Part shown: positions 1-12,201 of the stretch, piece by piece
Position numbering within the stretch: position 1 is the first letter of the stretch
Layout: the number at the start of each line of letters is the position of its first letter
Assembly: GCA_946807835.1 (NCBI GenBank)
Contig: OX327706.1
Coordinates: 24,417,001-24,481,000, forward strand
Length of the DNA stretch: 64,000 nucleotides
Direction: 5' to 3'
DNA from: Ailanthus altissimus
Taxonomy: Eukaryota; Streptophyta; Magnoliopsida; Sapindales; Simaroubaceae
Notes under the pieces: generated by a model
Databases searched by the model: none
Told to the model about the DNA's origin: nothing
The model's input: only the letters and a program-made list of their open reading frames with translations
Made by a program: the position numbers and the translations under genes

Positions 1-62
1 AGAGAAGGATAAATTTAAGAGAAATGCTATATTTCTTTGTTCCGTTTTTTTTTTATAAAAAA

Positions 63-258
63 ATAATGTTATACTTTTTAAATGATATTTTAAATTTTAT
101 ATCTCAAATTGAGGTGTCAAATAATTATTAGGTAATGAAATAATATAAATTTTAAAATTACTCATTATATTATTTTATTACTCAATGATTGATTAATACA
201 TTATTTAAAATAAAATAAAATAAAATTTGAGATACTATTTAAGAAGTATAGCATTATT
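63..258. repeat. AT-rich MITE-like element with terminal inverted repeats
   Basis: The two ends are imperfect inverted repeats: the left end reads AATGTTATACTTTTTAAAT and the right end, reverse complemented, reads AATGCTATACTTCTTAAAT. Both continue inward to a shared TCTCAAAT block. There is no coding capacity. The interior is similar to a stretch at about 62660-62790, which suggests a small family. The target duplication is not clear because the flanks are simple AT sequence. Size and structure fit a non-autonomous DNA transposon; the superfamily cannot be assigned. Confidence 0.5.
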
Positions 259-1130
259 AACTTAAATGTAAAGAGGTTAATCTTAAATTCTATTCAATTT
301 AAATAAAAATTTATAATGGTTGACCATATGGAATCATTTATTTTTTGTTTTTTTTTCATATATGCACCATACGTAACAATTTGACCATTCTTCATTATGT
401 GGTGGTGGCTATTTAAAATTTTAAATGGTAAATAAATATATTTTCTAAAATGAAAGGAAATGATCAAATTTCATCTCCAATTAGTTTACCCATTATTATA
501 ATAATAATTTTACATGCAACTTGATGGAAAGAGTTAAAATAAATTTCCCTTTCACAAAAGTTATAGTGATAGCATTATTGTATTTGTGTGACTGAAATTT
601 GGGTCGACACTTTTTGCCTTTAATTGGTAATTTCGTTATGAGTTTCGTGACTATGGCCCTGATGTGATGACGCCTGCGCCCAGTGAGTGTTGGTTCAATA
701 AAGACTGCACCGTTATGGCATGGAAAATGTCGAGCCATATCCTTTTTTTTGGGTCATCGCCATAACGTCACATGTGTTCTCTCCCTCACAGTCATCGGTA
801 ACCCACTTATTATCCGTGGGATTCGATTAAAAAGCCAAAGTAGGACCCATGCATCCTACAATCCACGGCTAATAATGATCACGACCATCACGGGCTGTAA
901 CGAAGTTGAGATGACTGTTAAAATGTTTTTTCAACCAAGTTGATACCTTCACTCCCCACTTCCGCAAGTTGAAAAGACGACCGGCCAATAAAAACCTGAA
1001 AGTGTCGTTTTATTTCACTAGAAAAAATGACAAAAGCTACTTGACGAAATAAATTAATTGTAGCGGCTAGAAGTTCACTTTAATTTTTTTTTTTTTTGTT
1101 TTTCTTCATCTTCCATGTAAAGACTTCATT
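259..1130. other. Intergenic region and presumed upstream region of the U-box gene
   Basis: No reading frame here resembles a known protein. Short ORFs at 496-738 and 683-943 overlap on opposite strands and look like chance. The 600-960 part is more GC-balanced than its surroundings and may hold promoter sequence for the gene that follows, but I see no TATA box I would stand behind. Confidence 0.4.
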
Positions 1131-1339
1131 TTTGTGCTGACAGAATCAAACTTACAAAGATCCCGTTAGTATTTCTTCTTTGCTCCGTTTCTTTTGTGTA
1201 TAATAAGCTTGTATATCTGAGTTAAGAAGATTAGAACTTCATCTTGTCTTTGCTCAGCTAAATTCTGCTCGGAATTGAATTTATTTTTGAAGATATTTGT
1301 GCTGGTTTAAAAGCTGGCTGTGGCTTGTTGCCATTTTGT

Positions 1340-1871
1340 ATGGTCACAGGCTATTGTTGGTTCAAAATAAATCGTGGGGATTCATCTTTTTCGAAATTGA
1401 TAAATATATGAGCGGAATTCTCAGGTTTGAGAACTGGGTTTTAGAGAAACTAGCTTCTTACCATTGGTGTCGTTTCCACTATACTGGGTAAGTGAATTTC
1501 TTTTTTCTAATTTTATTATAGTAGTGATTAAGTTTATTGTAATTCCTTTGATCATAATTTTAACTCCTGTTGAACCAAAATTGAGACTTTACGATGAGTA
1601 ACGGCTGGTTGGTTGTACTATTTTTTAACTTGTGAATTTATGTTTAGTACTTGATCAATTTCGATAAATTCGGAGTGTTTGGTTGACTGCTATTGTGTTT
1701 CTTAATGATTAGTTGGTTTGTTTGCTTCAAATACTTAGTTTAATAGTAAACCATAATTCATTATTTGGTGGATGATATGGACATTCCTTGTGCAATAATT
1801 GTGTGTTTGTGACCCTTTTATTGGGAATTGAATGCAGGGGTCCAAGAGACTCACTTCTGAATGGGGACTGA
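1340..1871 (+). promoter_or_regulatory. 5' leader of the U-box gene: leader intron and two upstream ORFs
   Basis: A consensus donor (GTAAGT at 1488) and an acceptor (TGCAG ending at 1837) define a leader intron 1488-1837, so the start codon lies in the second transcribed exon. If transcription begins before 1340, the mRNA holds uORF1 (1340-1411, 23 codons plus stop). It is followed by uORF2 from the ATG at 1408, which overlaps the uORF1 stop as ATGA. Read across the splice junction, uORF2 has 37 codons and stops at 1869-1871, just past the main ATG at 1861 in a different frame. An out-of-frame overlapping uORF normally lowers translation of the main frame. The transcription start is not known. 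Confidence 0.45.
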
Positions 1872-4800
1872 TGTTTCTGAGGCAGTTGAGACTCTGCCAT
1901 CTCCTTTCTTCAAGGTATAAATTTAACCTGGAGCAATTTTTTTTAATAGTGTCTGCACCGTCAAAATTTTACAGACAAGTTTCCATGAACAAGAGATTTA
2001 ATTTTATGCTATTCATAATTTAATATTCTTAGCCATAACATATATATGTGTAATGAATTATATACATCACATATATTTATTGATTAGGTGAAGCTATGCA
2101 CCTTTGAGTTTGATTCTTTTGAAGAGAAGTGATGCTTTGTTTTTTCTGTGAAATCATTATTATTTTTTTTTGGAAAATATGAAGTTAGGACTGAGAACAG
2201 AATGGTAAGGCTTCTAATTGTTTTCAGTTAACAAAATAGAATGACGTCCTATTGCTCTCTTTCAAAATTGCTATTAAGTCATTGAAATGAGAAGGGAGGC
2301 AAAGTGATCTAGTTTATCGAAGGAACAATGGATAGCTAAATAGCATGATAAGTTCATGGGATAGGGTAACCTTGTTTTTGCTTGTTTCAATCTTTGAATT
2401 TCTCAATGCTTTTATTTCACATAATGTATCCTGCTAGACCAGAATTTCTCATGAATTATAGTTCATAACTGCAGGTGCATCATGGTATGTGCACAGAACT
2501 TATGAAATTTGTGGAAAGAACTACAAAAATATTTCCAGAAATAGAAGCAGCTCAACCTCGATGCACGTCAGGGGTTCAGGCACTATGTTTGTTGAACAAT
2601 GCGATTGAAAAAGCCAAATCACTTCTTCAGTATTGCAGCGAGTCTAGTAAACTTTATCTGGTGTGTGTTTGCTTTGATTTAGTGAATGTCTGTTAAATAA
2701 GAGCAGTTTCTGCTAAATGTCATCAAAGTGATAAATTTTACTCAAGCAGATGTGAAAAAGAAAAATGATAAGTGAACATGTCTCTCAATTTGTTCTAAGG
2801 AACAGCAAGGAAAATATTTACAGAAACCATTGTAAGGTTTCTACATGGTAGGAGTTCTGCATGTACTTGTTTCAGGAGTTTGATTCTAGTTTTCCAGGTT
2901 TAATTCCTCATAGACTGCAGCATTACAGAGATTTTTTTATGAAACTCGTCTATAGAGATTGCTCCTTGTGTGACATTCTATTGTGTAGGAACTGTTCAAT
3001 ACTCAATGTGGTTGTTCTATCTTATTTTGACTACTTATCTGATAATTTATGATTTTCATATTTCAGGCAATCACTGGGGATGTGATAGCCTTGAGGTGCA
3101 AGAGATCAAGAAACTTGCTGGAGCAAAGTTTAAGCCAAATCCAAAACATGGTTCCAGTAATGTTGGCTGTCAAGGTTGGTTAACCCTGTATGCTTTAAAG
3201 ATTTGCTTTTCTGTTTACCATATGTAGATGTCGTGGTGGATGGGGGACATATGCTGGTTGATGGGAGTAGGGTCCTTGATTAGTTTACTGGGATATGGTC
3301 CTAACTCTATTATTGCTGCTTAAGTGTCTGCTCTCAAGACAAAACTGTGACTTGTGCTTAGCGGCCCAAATCTACTATCTGGTGCTCAAGTCAAAGGTCC
3401 TTATGGATGTACATTTATAATAGAACAACATAATTTGTTGTTACTATAGATAAGTTTGGAACAATTGCTTATCTATACTTCAAAATGTCCTGAGATACTA
3501 CTTACAGAACAAACTTGGTACCACCTCTTTTTAGTCCTTCACCTTTTCCCATTTGAGCTGTTTACTTGTTTTGTTTCATTTTGAACGGTTGTTCATAACT
3601 TGAGCAAGTGGCAATCTAGTTGTGTTAATGAGTTAGTTATTTCCCTGAAATACTTAACCCTGTCATTGACAATACAAAGAGGTCTGCTATGATTGGTCAC
3701 TAGCATAAAAAAATGGAAACCATCCAATCCTGCTTTACTCCTACTACTGATTGTAGATGTCCGGGTCAGGCAAAAATATCAGAGAGTCCTGCTTATTTCT
3801 TGCATTTTTCTGCATTCTTGTTCTGGTTTGTAGTTTTTGTTGCTCAAAAACAATTTTTTTCATCAATTTGTCTTAGGTCACCTCATTTTTCTTATGTATA
3901 TTTTCTTTTTAAGTATTTTTCTAATCCCTGGACTACAGAACTGTGGTAGAATTGATATTATAACTTCTCTTGCAGATCTCTCAAATTGTTGATGATCTCA
4001 AGGATGCAAATTTTATCCTGGACCCATCTGAACAAGAGGCTGGGAAGGTTGTGCGAGAATTGCTCCAGCAGAGTGCTTCTGCAACAGATTCACTGGAGTG
4101 CTCAGAAATCAAAGCTTTACAACTTGCAGCTTCAAGGCTTTGTATTACTTCGCCGAAGGCCATCTTAATAGAGAAAAGATCTATTAAGAAGCTGCTGGAT
4201 AAAGTTGGTGAGAGTGATCTATCCAGAAAGAAGATCTTAGAATACCTTTTGTATCTGTTGAAGAGGCACGGAAATTCAATTATGAGAGAGCAGAAAGATG
4301 ATGCCCATGTTCAGGATGAGGGATCATTTACTGTTTGTAGTCAGCCTTCTGAAGTGGAATCTCATATAGAATATAGGAAGTATGAAGTGGAAACTAACAT
4401 CTTAAGTAGAGTCGCGACCCCTGCGTTGTTTAAGTGTCCCATATCTTTGAGGTTGATGCATGATCCTGTTATCATTGAGTCTGGACAAACATTTGAAAAG
4501 ATGTGGATACAAAAATGGTTTGACGAGGGTAATGATACATGTCCAAAAACTAAAATGAAACTGGTCCATCAGTCACTAACTCCAAACATGGTCTTGAAGG
4601 ATCTAATATCAAAGTGGTGTAGGAAGTATGGAATCACCATTCCTGACCCAAGCATGCAAACAGAAGCTTATCAGTCATGGGATACTTCCTCTACTTCTAT
4701 TTCTAGTTTTGCCAGTTCTATGAATGATCTACACCTTCCAGTGGATGTCAGCAACATATCACTTGGATCTTTAGATTCTATTTATAGTTCAGATACCTCA

Positions 4801-6153
4801 TCCAATAAGATTGCAGTTGGCTTAATTTTGATGTCAAAGCAAACTAATGATGATTTTCGCAAATGCCAATCTTTCACAAATATAAATGAGATAGATTTAT
4901 CTAGACTTGCTGAACTTAACTGGGAATGTCAATGCAAGGTAGTTGAAGATACTGAAAGCTGTTTGAAACAATATAATCAAGCTTGTCATTCTCTGTCAAC
5001 CATAAATTTTGTTGAACCTCTCATTAGATTTCTGAAGGATGCACAAGATTCACATGACATAAGAGCCCAGAGAAGTGGATCTCAACTGTTACTGGTATTT
5101 GTGAGCAAAAAGAGGTAATTAGGTCTCTGCTGGCAGTGCTAGTTATATTGGTATTTCTTCTTATACAATTAAAATCTTACTATTTTTATGAAGTCCCTTG
5201 TTAATGCCCATCTATTAGATACTTAGATTGTCATTTCAGCTGCTAAGTTACGAAACTTTTAACAGTTTGGAGCATATGATGGTGATGTGAGTTATGATCC
5301 TTGTTTTGTGTTGTGTTTTGGTAATATTTTCACATGATGTTTACTCATGTTTTATGCTGCTTCTTGCAGAAAGGAAATGCTGTACTTGCAAGAGGATGTG
5401 TTTTGTCTCCTGGCGTCTTTTCTTGATTCAGAAGTGATTGAAGAGGCCCTTGCAATCTTGGAGGTGTTGTCTAGCTATAATTATTGTAGAGCTGAAATTG
5501 TAGCATGTGGTGCTCTCGCTTCCATTTCAAAGATCCTCAGTTCTCAGAACAAAAAATTCCGAGAACATGCCATTAAAATTCTGCAGAATTTTTCATCAGA
5601 CAATGAAATTCGTCCCTTTATTTCGGCTGCAGAGTGCATCCCAGAACTAGTTCCAATGTTGAAAGATACGATTCATGCAGGAGATTGTTTAGGAATACTG
5701 AAAAACATGTGTGATACTGAAGATGCTAGGATTTGTGTTGCTGAAACCACAGGGTGCCTACCTTCTGTAGCTCAGCTGCTTGAAATTGGCAGCCTTGAGG
5801 ACCAAGAACATGCAGCAGCCATTCTCCTTTCTTTATGCTCGCAGCGAGTTCAATATTGCCACTTGGTCATGAATGAAGGTGTTATCCCTTCTCTTGTCAA
5901 TATATCAATCAATGGGAATGACAAAGGAAAGGTATTTGCATTGGAATTGCTCCGGCTCTTAAGAGATATCCACTATAGTGATGAGCAAGAATGTTTTGGA
6001 TCTCAGATGGACACCTCTAGAGATGCTAGCAACCACCCTAAAGAAAAAAAATCTTCTTCAAAGACTTCAGGGATTTTTGGAAGGAAATTTCCTATGTTCT
6101 CAAAATCCCAGTTCTCTCGTTCCAGGAAAGAAGAAACGAAACTTGGATATTAG
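1861..6153 (+). CDS. PUB5: U-box and ARM-repeat E3 ubiquitin ligase, PUB5-like
   Basis: Predicted coding exons are 1861-1914, 2475-2660, 3067-3174, 3976-5114 and 5370-6153. All junctions are GT/AG and frames join cleanly, giving about 756 residues, the usual size for this plant U-box subfamily. Exons 1 to 3 encode the conserved N-terminal helical region (UND-type). Exon 4 holds the U-box at about residues 270-345, with the CPISLRLMHDP core, a WF(D)EGNDTCP stretch and the proline-bounded end at TIPDP. Exon 5 encodes ARM-like helical repeats and ends in a Ser/Lys-rich tail. U-box proteins accept ubiquitin from an E2 and pass it to substrates; the ARM repeats bind the substrate. ATG 1861 was chosen because it starts the conserved MGTD block. 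No lesions are seen, so the gene looks functional. PUB5 is the nearest member by recall; a PUB45/PUB6 assignment is less likely. Confidence 0.88.
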
Positions 6154-6699
6154 CTCTTTTCTTTTTGCTTTATATGATCATCGTTGTAGATTTAGGATGT
6201 ATATACAAGGCAGATAACAAAGAATCTAAACGTTTCCTGTTGATGAACGGTGGAAGATTCAGTTTTCACCCAGGGTGGAGGCTTAATTTTCTTCTGGGTG
6301 GATTAGTGCACCTCATACTGTACTCAAATGTAGTTTGTTTTTGAATGGTATTGTTCTAATGCTAATTCTCGACATGTAGTTTTTAGTAGCTTTGATCGTC
6401 TTCTGTGATACATCTGCCACTAATTTTCAGCTGTTTACTTAATCAGAATGCGCATACTGTTTGATGAGCTTATTAACATGCTGCCAAGTCCATTTTGTTA
6501 TCCTGCGAGATCAAAACTGCACGCGGCTGCTTCAAACTTAATTGGAAGGGGAACCTTGGTGTAAATTTTTGCATCTGGAAGGAAATTTTCTGTTACTAAA
6601 GTTATAGATATGGAAATTTAATCGCACCAGATAGAACACTTACATGCACAATGTCTGTCTAGTGACACACTCTGAGTGCTCTTAAGCATTTCTTCAAAT
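6154..6699 (+). other. 3' untranslated and intergenic sequence
   Basis: This follows the U-box stop codon. The first 200-300 bases are probably 3'UTR. No clear single poly(A) signal can be chosen among several AT-rich hexamer-like sites. Nothing else is seen before the retrotransposon relic that begins near 6700. Confidence 0.4.
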
Positions 6700-7128
6700 A
6701 TTTGGTGTGCCACTAGATCTATCAGAGGCTATTTAAGGTATGGAGCGCTACGTAGATCGGAGTTTCTAGAAGGTCCGTTGATTGGGATGAAGATACAGGC
6801 TTAGTCTACAACTTATTAAGATCGTAAACTCTTATTTGCAAGGGGAAATATTCCGTAACATATTTTTTCATTTTGTATGTACATTGTTAGATCGTTGTAT
6901 AGTATATTAGATCCTAGTCGTTGATTGTGTAGAGCTAATAGTATAAAAGGGGGACACCTTCAATTGTACAAATCATCTTATAGCTTGTAATTTCTTTAGC
7001 AATATAGAGAGCATTTTTTAAACACTTTGGAAGTGTGTTTCTTCCATCTTTTCTTTATATGATATTTTCTAGACTGTTTAGCTCACAATGCGTCTAAAAC
7101 TGCATGGTTCCAAATGATTCATGACATT

Positions 7129-7140
7129 TGGTATCAGAGC
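7129..7140 (+). other. Primer binding site (tRNA-Met type) of the old gypsy element
   Basis: TGGTATCAGAGC is the standard complement of the 3' end of initiator tRNA-Met used by many plant LTR elements. It lies two bases after the CA end of the putative 5' LTR (7125-7126). Confidence 0.75.
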
Positions 7141-7153
7141 GAGTTCAAAGAAG

Positions 7154-8366
7154 ATGGAGAAATATGTTACAACATAATCGAAGATGACTGAAGAGAGGGG
7201 TAGGGACCCCCCAAAGTTAAGAGGCACAACAATGTAACTCTTGACAAGTCCGTTAATCCAGGCTATGATTTGGGGAGCATGGTGAAAACACTTAGTGGCG
7301 TTGTGGAAAAGGCGACGGATCGCCTTGGGGAGTTGGAGTAGCAAGTAGAAAAGCTTGAGGTAGGACTCGACATTTAAGGAGATGAGTTGTGCTCCCTCAT
7401 TGACACATCCATCGAGACTTACGCTAATAAGCAGCGAGACTGGATCAAAGATTTTCTGGAGAAGGTCTATACCACGATGGACAAGATTCAAACCCAAGCA
7501 GAAGAGTTGTGTCGAGGGTTAGAAACTGTTAAAGAGGACGTGGTGCTTTGCAAGCAAACGGTAGCAAACGGTAGCAAACGGGTCTGTTGTTGCTTAATTT
7601 ATATTGGCAGCACCGAGGGTTGATGCTCCGAAGCCCAAGGAGTTCAGCGAAAAAAGGAATGCCAAAGAGCTTGATAACTACTTTTGGCAAATAGAGAGAT
7701 ACTTTGACGCTCTAGGTGTACGAGATAAAGACAAGGTAAATACCGAAACTCTATATCTATTCGATCATGTAATTCTGCGGTGGTATAAGAAAAGTAAGGA
7801 GATTCACAAGGGAACTTGCACCATCACTACCTGAACGGAGTTGCAACAAGAGTTGAAGTGTTAATTCTATTTGGAGAATGTGGCGCTCAACATTAGAAAA
7901 CTGCTAAAGGAATTGGAACAGACCAAGTCTATTAATGAGTATGTCGTGGAGTACTCTCTATTGATGATGCAGATCCCTAATATGAGTGAAGAAGACTTAT
8001 TGTTCAATTTCTTTGACGGATTGTAAATATGGGCGTCTAATGAGCTAAAGTAGCATGGAGTGCAGAGTATATTCGACGCCCTCACATTGGCGGAAACGCT
8101 CACAGATTACTGCAAATGTAATATGGGAAAGTTCAAGAATTTAAATCCTAATCACAACAAATGTGAGGGAGTCAAGGAGTCTCACCTTCACAAGATAAGG
8201 AAGGAAAATGTAAACCACCCACTGGGAGAAAGCAGAAGCGCAATGATAGGAGAAAGCCACGATCTAGCTCATTCCTTTGCGATGGAGATCATTAGGTGAA
8301 TGACTGTTCAAAGAAGAAGGCTATTAACGCGATGTCAAAGACTCAACAAGCAGGTGAATAAAGATA
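7154..8366 (+). pseudogene. Gag pseudogene of the old gypsy element
   Basis: Short frames from 7154 carry gag-like sequence. The clearest part (about 7604-7834, then 7835-8110 with stops) has the plant gypsy gag pattern KPKEFSEKRNAKELDNY, an aromatic-rich WQIERYF stretch and a downstream basic region. At least three stops (for example near 7832, 7861 and 8024) break it. No intact zinc knuckle is seen. It cannot encode a working capsid. Confidence 0.6.
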
Positions 8367-10185
8367 ATTAAGATGTCTGTGCTGATGTATGTTGAAGCCT
8401 ACATTAACGATAAGAAGATGCAAGCGTTGGTAGATATTGGAGTTATACACAACTTCATCAAGCGTACAAAAACAGAGCGCTTGGGTCTTAAAGTGGAGAA
8501 AGGGATTGGTTACCTCAAGATCGTGAATGTTGCAATCAAACCACAAGACGGGGTCATACACGAAGTCAAAATGCGCCTTAGAAAATAAAGTGGTCAAGTA
8601 AACTTTTTGGTAACACCTCTTGATGATTTTGATGTTGTTCTTGGTAAGAATTTCTTGTGATAGTTTAATATGGTACCGCTTCCTCAACAGAACTACGTGT
8701 GTATACTGGAGGGAGGACCATGCATGGTGCTAACAGTAGACAAGCCCAAAGGTGGGCAATTTAAGCCAAATGCCCATATCGATCTCCTTTTTGCCATGCA
8801 ACTAAAGAAATGGGTTAAGCGGAGAGAAGAGATATACCTCACCACAATATGGTAGGCATATAATGAGGTAAATTGGGGTGAGGAAGAGCTGCCAGTAGAG
8901 ATTACGAAAGTGCTCGAGCAATATAAAAATGTAATGCCAACAGCGCTACTGCTAAAATTACCACCGAGATGGGCAATCGATCAAGAGATCGAGTTGGCGT
9001 TAAGAACTAAGCCTTCAGCCAAAGCTTTCTACCAAAGGTCTCCATCGGAGTTAGTGAACGAAAACAACTTAAGGAGTTTTTGGTTGTGAGATTCATCCAA
9101 CCATCCAAGGCGCCCTATGGTACGCTCATTTTTTTTTTCAGTGCAAGCATGACAAATCACTGCCGCTAAGACTACCGGGCGCTGAACAAAGTCACCGTTA
9201 AGAATAGGTATCCTAATTGCTGAGTTTTTTGATCAATTGAAGAAGGCAAAGTAATTTTCCAAGCTGGATTTGAGATCAAGTTACCATCAAGTGCGAAGAG
9301 CCGAAGGTGATGAGCCAAACATTACATGTGTGATGCGCTACAGTGCATTCAAGTTTCTTGTCATGCCATTTGGTCTCACCAATGCACCAACTATATTCTG
9401 TATATTGATGAATAATATATTCTAGCCATTCCTCGACAAATTCATTGTCGTATACTTAGACAACATCGTTATCTATAGCAATACTCTCGAGGATCATGTG
9501 GAGCACTTGCGAATTATCTTGAAGATGCTCCTCAAGAATGAACTATATGTGAAGAGGGAGAAGTGCTCATTTGCCAAGACGAATGTGTACTTTTTGGATC
9601 AAGAGATCAAAGACAGCCAGTTTATGATAGATAAAGTGAAGATTCGCACTATAATAGATTGAGAGGCACCCACAAGAGTTACCGAGCTACGGTCTTTTTT
9701 TGGGTTAGTAAACTATTATAAGAGATTCATCAAAAGCTCCTCCACCATTGTCACACCCCTTTACCGACCTGTTAAAGAAGATTAAAGCATGAGAGTGTAC
9801 AAAGGAGTGCCAAAGGGCTTTTAATCGATTAAAGAAAGTGGTGATTGAGGAGCCAGTGCTAGCATTACCAATATTTTACCGTATGAGGTACATACTGATG
9901 CATTTAATTTTTTTCATTGGTAGTGTTTTGATGCAATAAGGCTATCTAATTACGTATGAGAGCCAGAAACTCAATGAAACAAATAGGCATTATAGGTGTA
10001 AGAGAAGGAGATGACGGTGGTCATCTACTGTTTGCGCACTTAGCAACATTATTTGTTTGGGTTAAAGTTTGTAGTAATGATGGATAACATAATGACGAGT
10101 TATTTTCAAAGCTAAAAGAAACTCAGCCCAAAGCAAGCTAGATGGCAAGATTTTCTGGCGGAGTTCAATGACTTGGTTAATTCTC
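8367..10185 (+). pseudogene. Protease, reverse transcriptase and RNase H pseudogene of the old gypsy element
   Basis: From 8373 a retropepsin-like segment reads ALVDIGVIHNF, where family members usually have a D-S/T-G active site; here the triad is D-I-G. Reverse transcriptase blocks follow in shifting frames: FSKLDLRSSYHQV near 9260, [11 protein letters not shown] near 9360 and YLDNIVIYS near 9450. The last is the catalytic motif with the second Asp replaced by Asn, so the enzyme would be dead even without the stops. RNase H-like sequence runs to about 10185, ending in QARWQDFLAEF, where homology stops abruptly at an inserted block. Confidence 0.7.
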
Positions 10186-11560
10186 CTTAACCTATTAATA
10201 GATATTAATCCTTTCATAAGCATCACCATTCACATAAAACACTTTAAATAGCTCATAAAAATATACATATTGTATTTACCACATCAAATTGGTCCAATAA
10301 CTTGGTTTCTCAAAACCTATTATTCTGATTACTTATACTTAACAAAATTTTCTTATAAATCAAATGATGTCCAATTACTCCAAAATCAGAATATGTCATT
10401 CTTGACTCATATATAGATATTATATCATAATTACAACGCAATCCATTTCATAAACACTATCAAATCTAAACCATTATCACGACAAGATCAAGATATTTAC
10501 TGAACAATATTCAGTCTCCTAATTTTATAAAATCACATACAAATTCAAAAATTATAAAAATATAAAATAATTACTCTTGACACATATCTCAATCAATGAT
10601 AAATATTTTACTCTAAAATCCGTGACAAAAGTATTTAAAACTATTTTATTTCATAGCCTTAAAAATCTATTGATCAAACAATGTAATGAGCTGATACCTT
10701 TTAAAAAATCATAACAATTTGACTACATTAATCTAAATGCTCAATTTTGAATTTCATATTAGACATGTAAAATTATCATATTCCTAAAATTCGTAAGTTT
10801 TTAAGATCATTTGATAGATCAAAATTTGTTCATCACTTGAGTATATTGTTAACACATGAAATTTTTAGAATTTCAAGATCATTTTAGTAAATTTACTAAA
10901 AATTTAATTTGTAAATTTTTTAACCGATTCAAAGTCTCAGATTATACTAACCACGTCTAGTTTCATATTCTAAAAAATTAAAATTAGAATCAAAGTACAA
11001 AAATTTATAAAATTCTCGGATCAAAATACTATCAAGTAGAAATTCTACAAATATATCATGATTCATCAAGTTATCCATATAATCATTATCAATTCTCAAC
11101 ATATTTCATAAAATCCACATCAAATCCCCAACTTTGCATATTTTAAGAAACCAAAACTTAAAAAAATTAACTTAATTAACACCAAGAAATTGAGAAAGAA
11201 TTATGATATACCTCTTAAAGTTTAAAATTCTAATTTCTTCTTCTTCTTCTCTTTCTCTTCCCTCTATTTCTCTCTCTAAAAAGGGTGGCCTTACCAAAAT
11301 GAGTGAATTAGGGTTACATAATGTGTATTTTTATACTAAGAGGCTAATTTTTAATATTTATGAATTAACCCTTAAAACTTTCAAAGTATTATAATTTGGT
11401 TACTAAAATAAATCTAAAGTCTTACAAATAAACCCAATACTAATAATAGGTCCTTAAACCAATACAAACAATACTAATAACAATACATAAATCAAGTATC
11501 ACCCACATATAAATAAAATATAAATATTATATATATAAATATTTATTCATACCGGTTATC
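10186..11560 (-). mobile_element. Non-coding AT-rich block replacing the integrase core, possibly a solo LTR
   Basis: About 1.4 kb with no coding sequence lies between RNase H and the integrase tail of the old element, where the integrase zinc and catalytic core should be. Read on the minus strand, it has features common in plant LTRs: a purine-rich GAAGAAGAAG tract (plus-strand 11234-11275 is pyrimidine-rich) and flanking AT-rich non-coding DNA. GGTTA occurs near both edges (about 10175 and 11554) but TG/CA termini do not fit it. It could be an insertion plus a deletion, or a recombination product. Confidence 0.4.
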
Positions 11561-11562
11561 GA

Positions 11563-12083
11563 TAAACGGCTACTACAAGCAGGATTGGGTGAAGCTACTC
11601 GACGTGGTACAATTTTCATACAACTTACAATAGAGTGAGTCGACGAACCAAAGCCTATTCCAGCTAGCTACTTGCCAACAACCTCTTACACCATATGCAC
11701 TCGTATCTAGTGATACGGGAAGGAGTCCCACGACATACAAAACTACAAAGTCCTGGTAAAAGCAGTTGGACAAAGCATGAGTGTATCTCGACAAGGCGAC
11801 AAAGCGGATGAAGAAATGGGCTGATGAAAAGTGGAGGCATGTCAAATACAATGTGGGTGACTTGGTGATGGTAAAAATCTTTCCGATGCAGTACAAGTCT
11901 ACCCCCCTAACATCACAAGGGTTTTGTTCGGAAGTATGAGGGGTCATTTCCTATTGCCAAGAAGCCGACAATGTCTCTTATAAGGTAAAGTTACCTTTGA
12001 GACTTCAGCTACATCCGGTGTTTCACGTGAGCTGCCTAAAGTCATATCATGATGATGTGGAGGACACAGAGCATGGGCCATAA
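11563..12083 (+). pseudogene. Integrase C-terminal pseudogene of the old gypsy element
   Basis: Broken frames encode the end of a gypsy integrase: QDWVKLLDVVQF near 11583, LATCQQPLTPYAL near 11675, a KWADEKWRH basic stretch near 11810 and HPVFHVSCLKSYHDD near 12015. The last is the typical block after the GPY/F region. Several stops and shifts are present. The upstream integrase core is missing. Element A starts 13 bases after the last recognisable codon. Confidence 0.65.
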
Positions 12084-12201
12084 ACCCGAGCACCATGTTG
12101 GGTGTTGATTAATTATGAGTGCGTATATGTGTTATGTGTTCATCATCAAATATACGCATTACATACATATATATTTACACAACGGAAGTCTAAAAAATGT
12201 T

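Larger units (their letters stand above)
6700..12095 (+). mobile_element. Old, decayed Ty3/gypsy LTR retrotransposon
   Basis: Left to right it holds an LTR-like stretch with a TATAAAAGG box (6942-6950), an LTR end at about 7126, a tRNA-Met-type primer site (TGGTATCAGAGC, 7129-7140), gag, protease, reverse transcriptase and RNase H remnants, a 1.4-kb foreign or rearranged block, then an integrase C-terminal remnant up to about 12083. Frames are broken by many stops and shifts. The start of the 5' LTR is uncertain. No 3' LTR is recognised, because element A begins directly after the integrase remnant at 12096. It is the most degraded coding element in the window and so probably one of the oldest. 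Confidence 0.75.

Noticed and set aside
11573..11947. Minus-strand 124-codon ORF
   Set aside because: It is the antisense shadow of the integrase C-terminal remnant on the plus strand.
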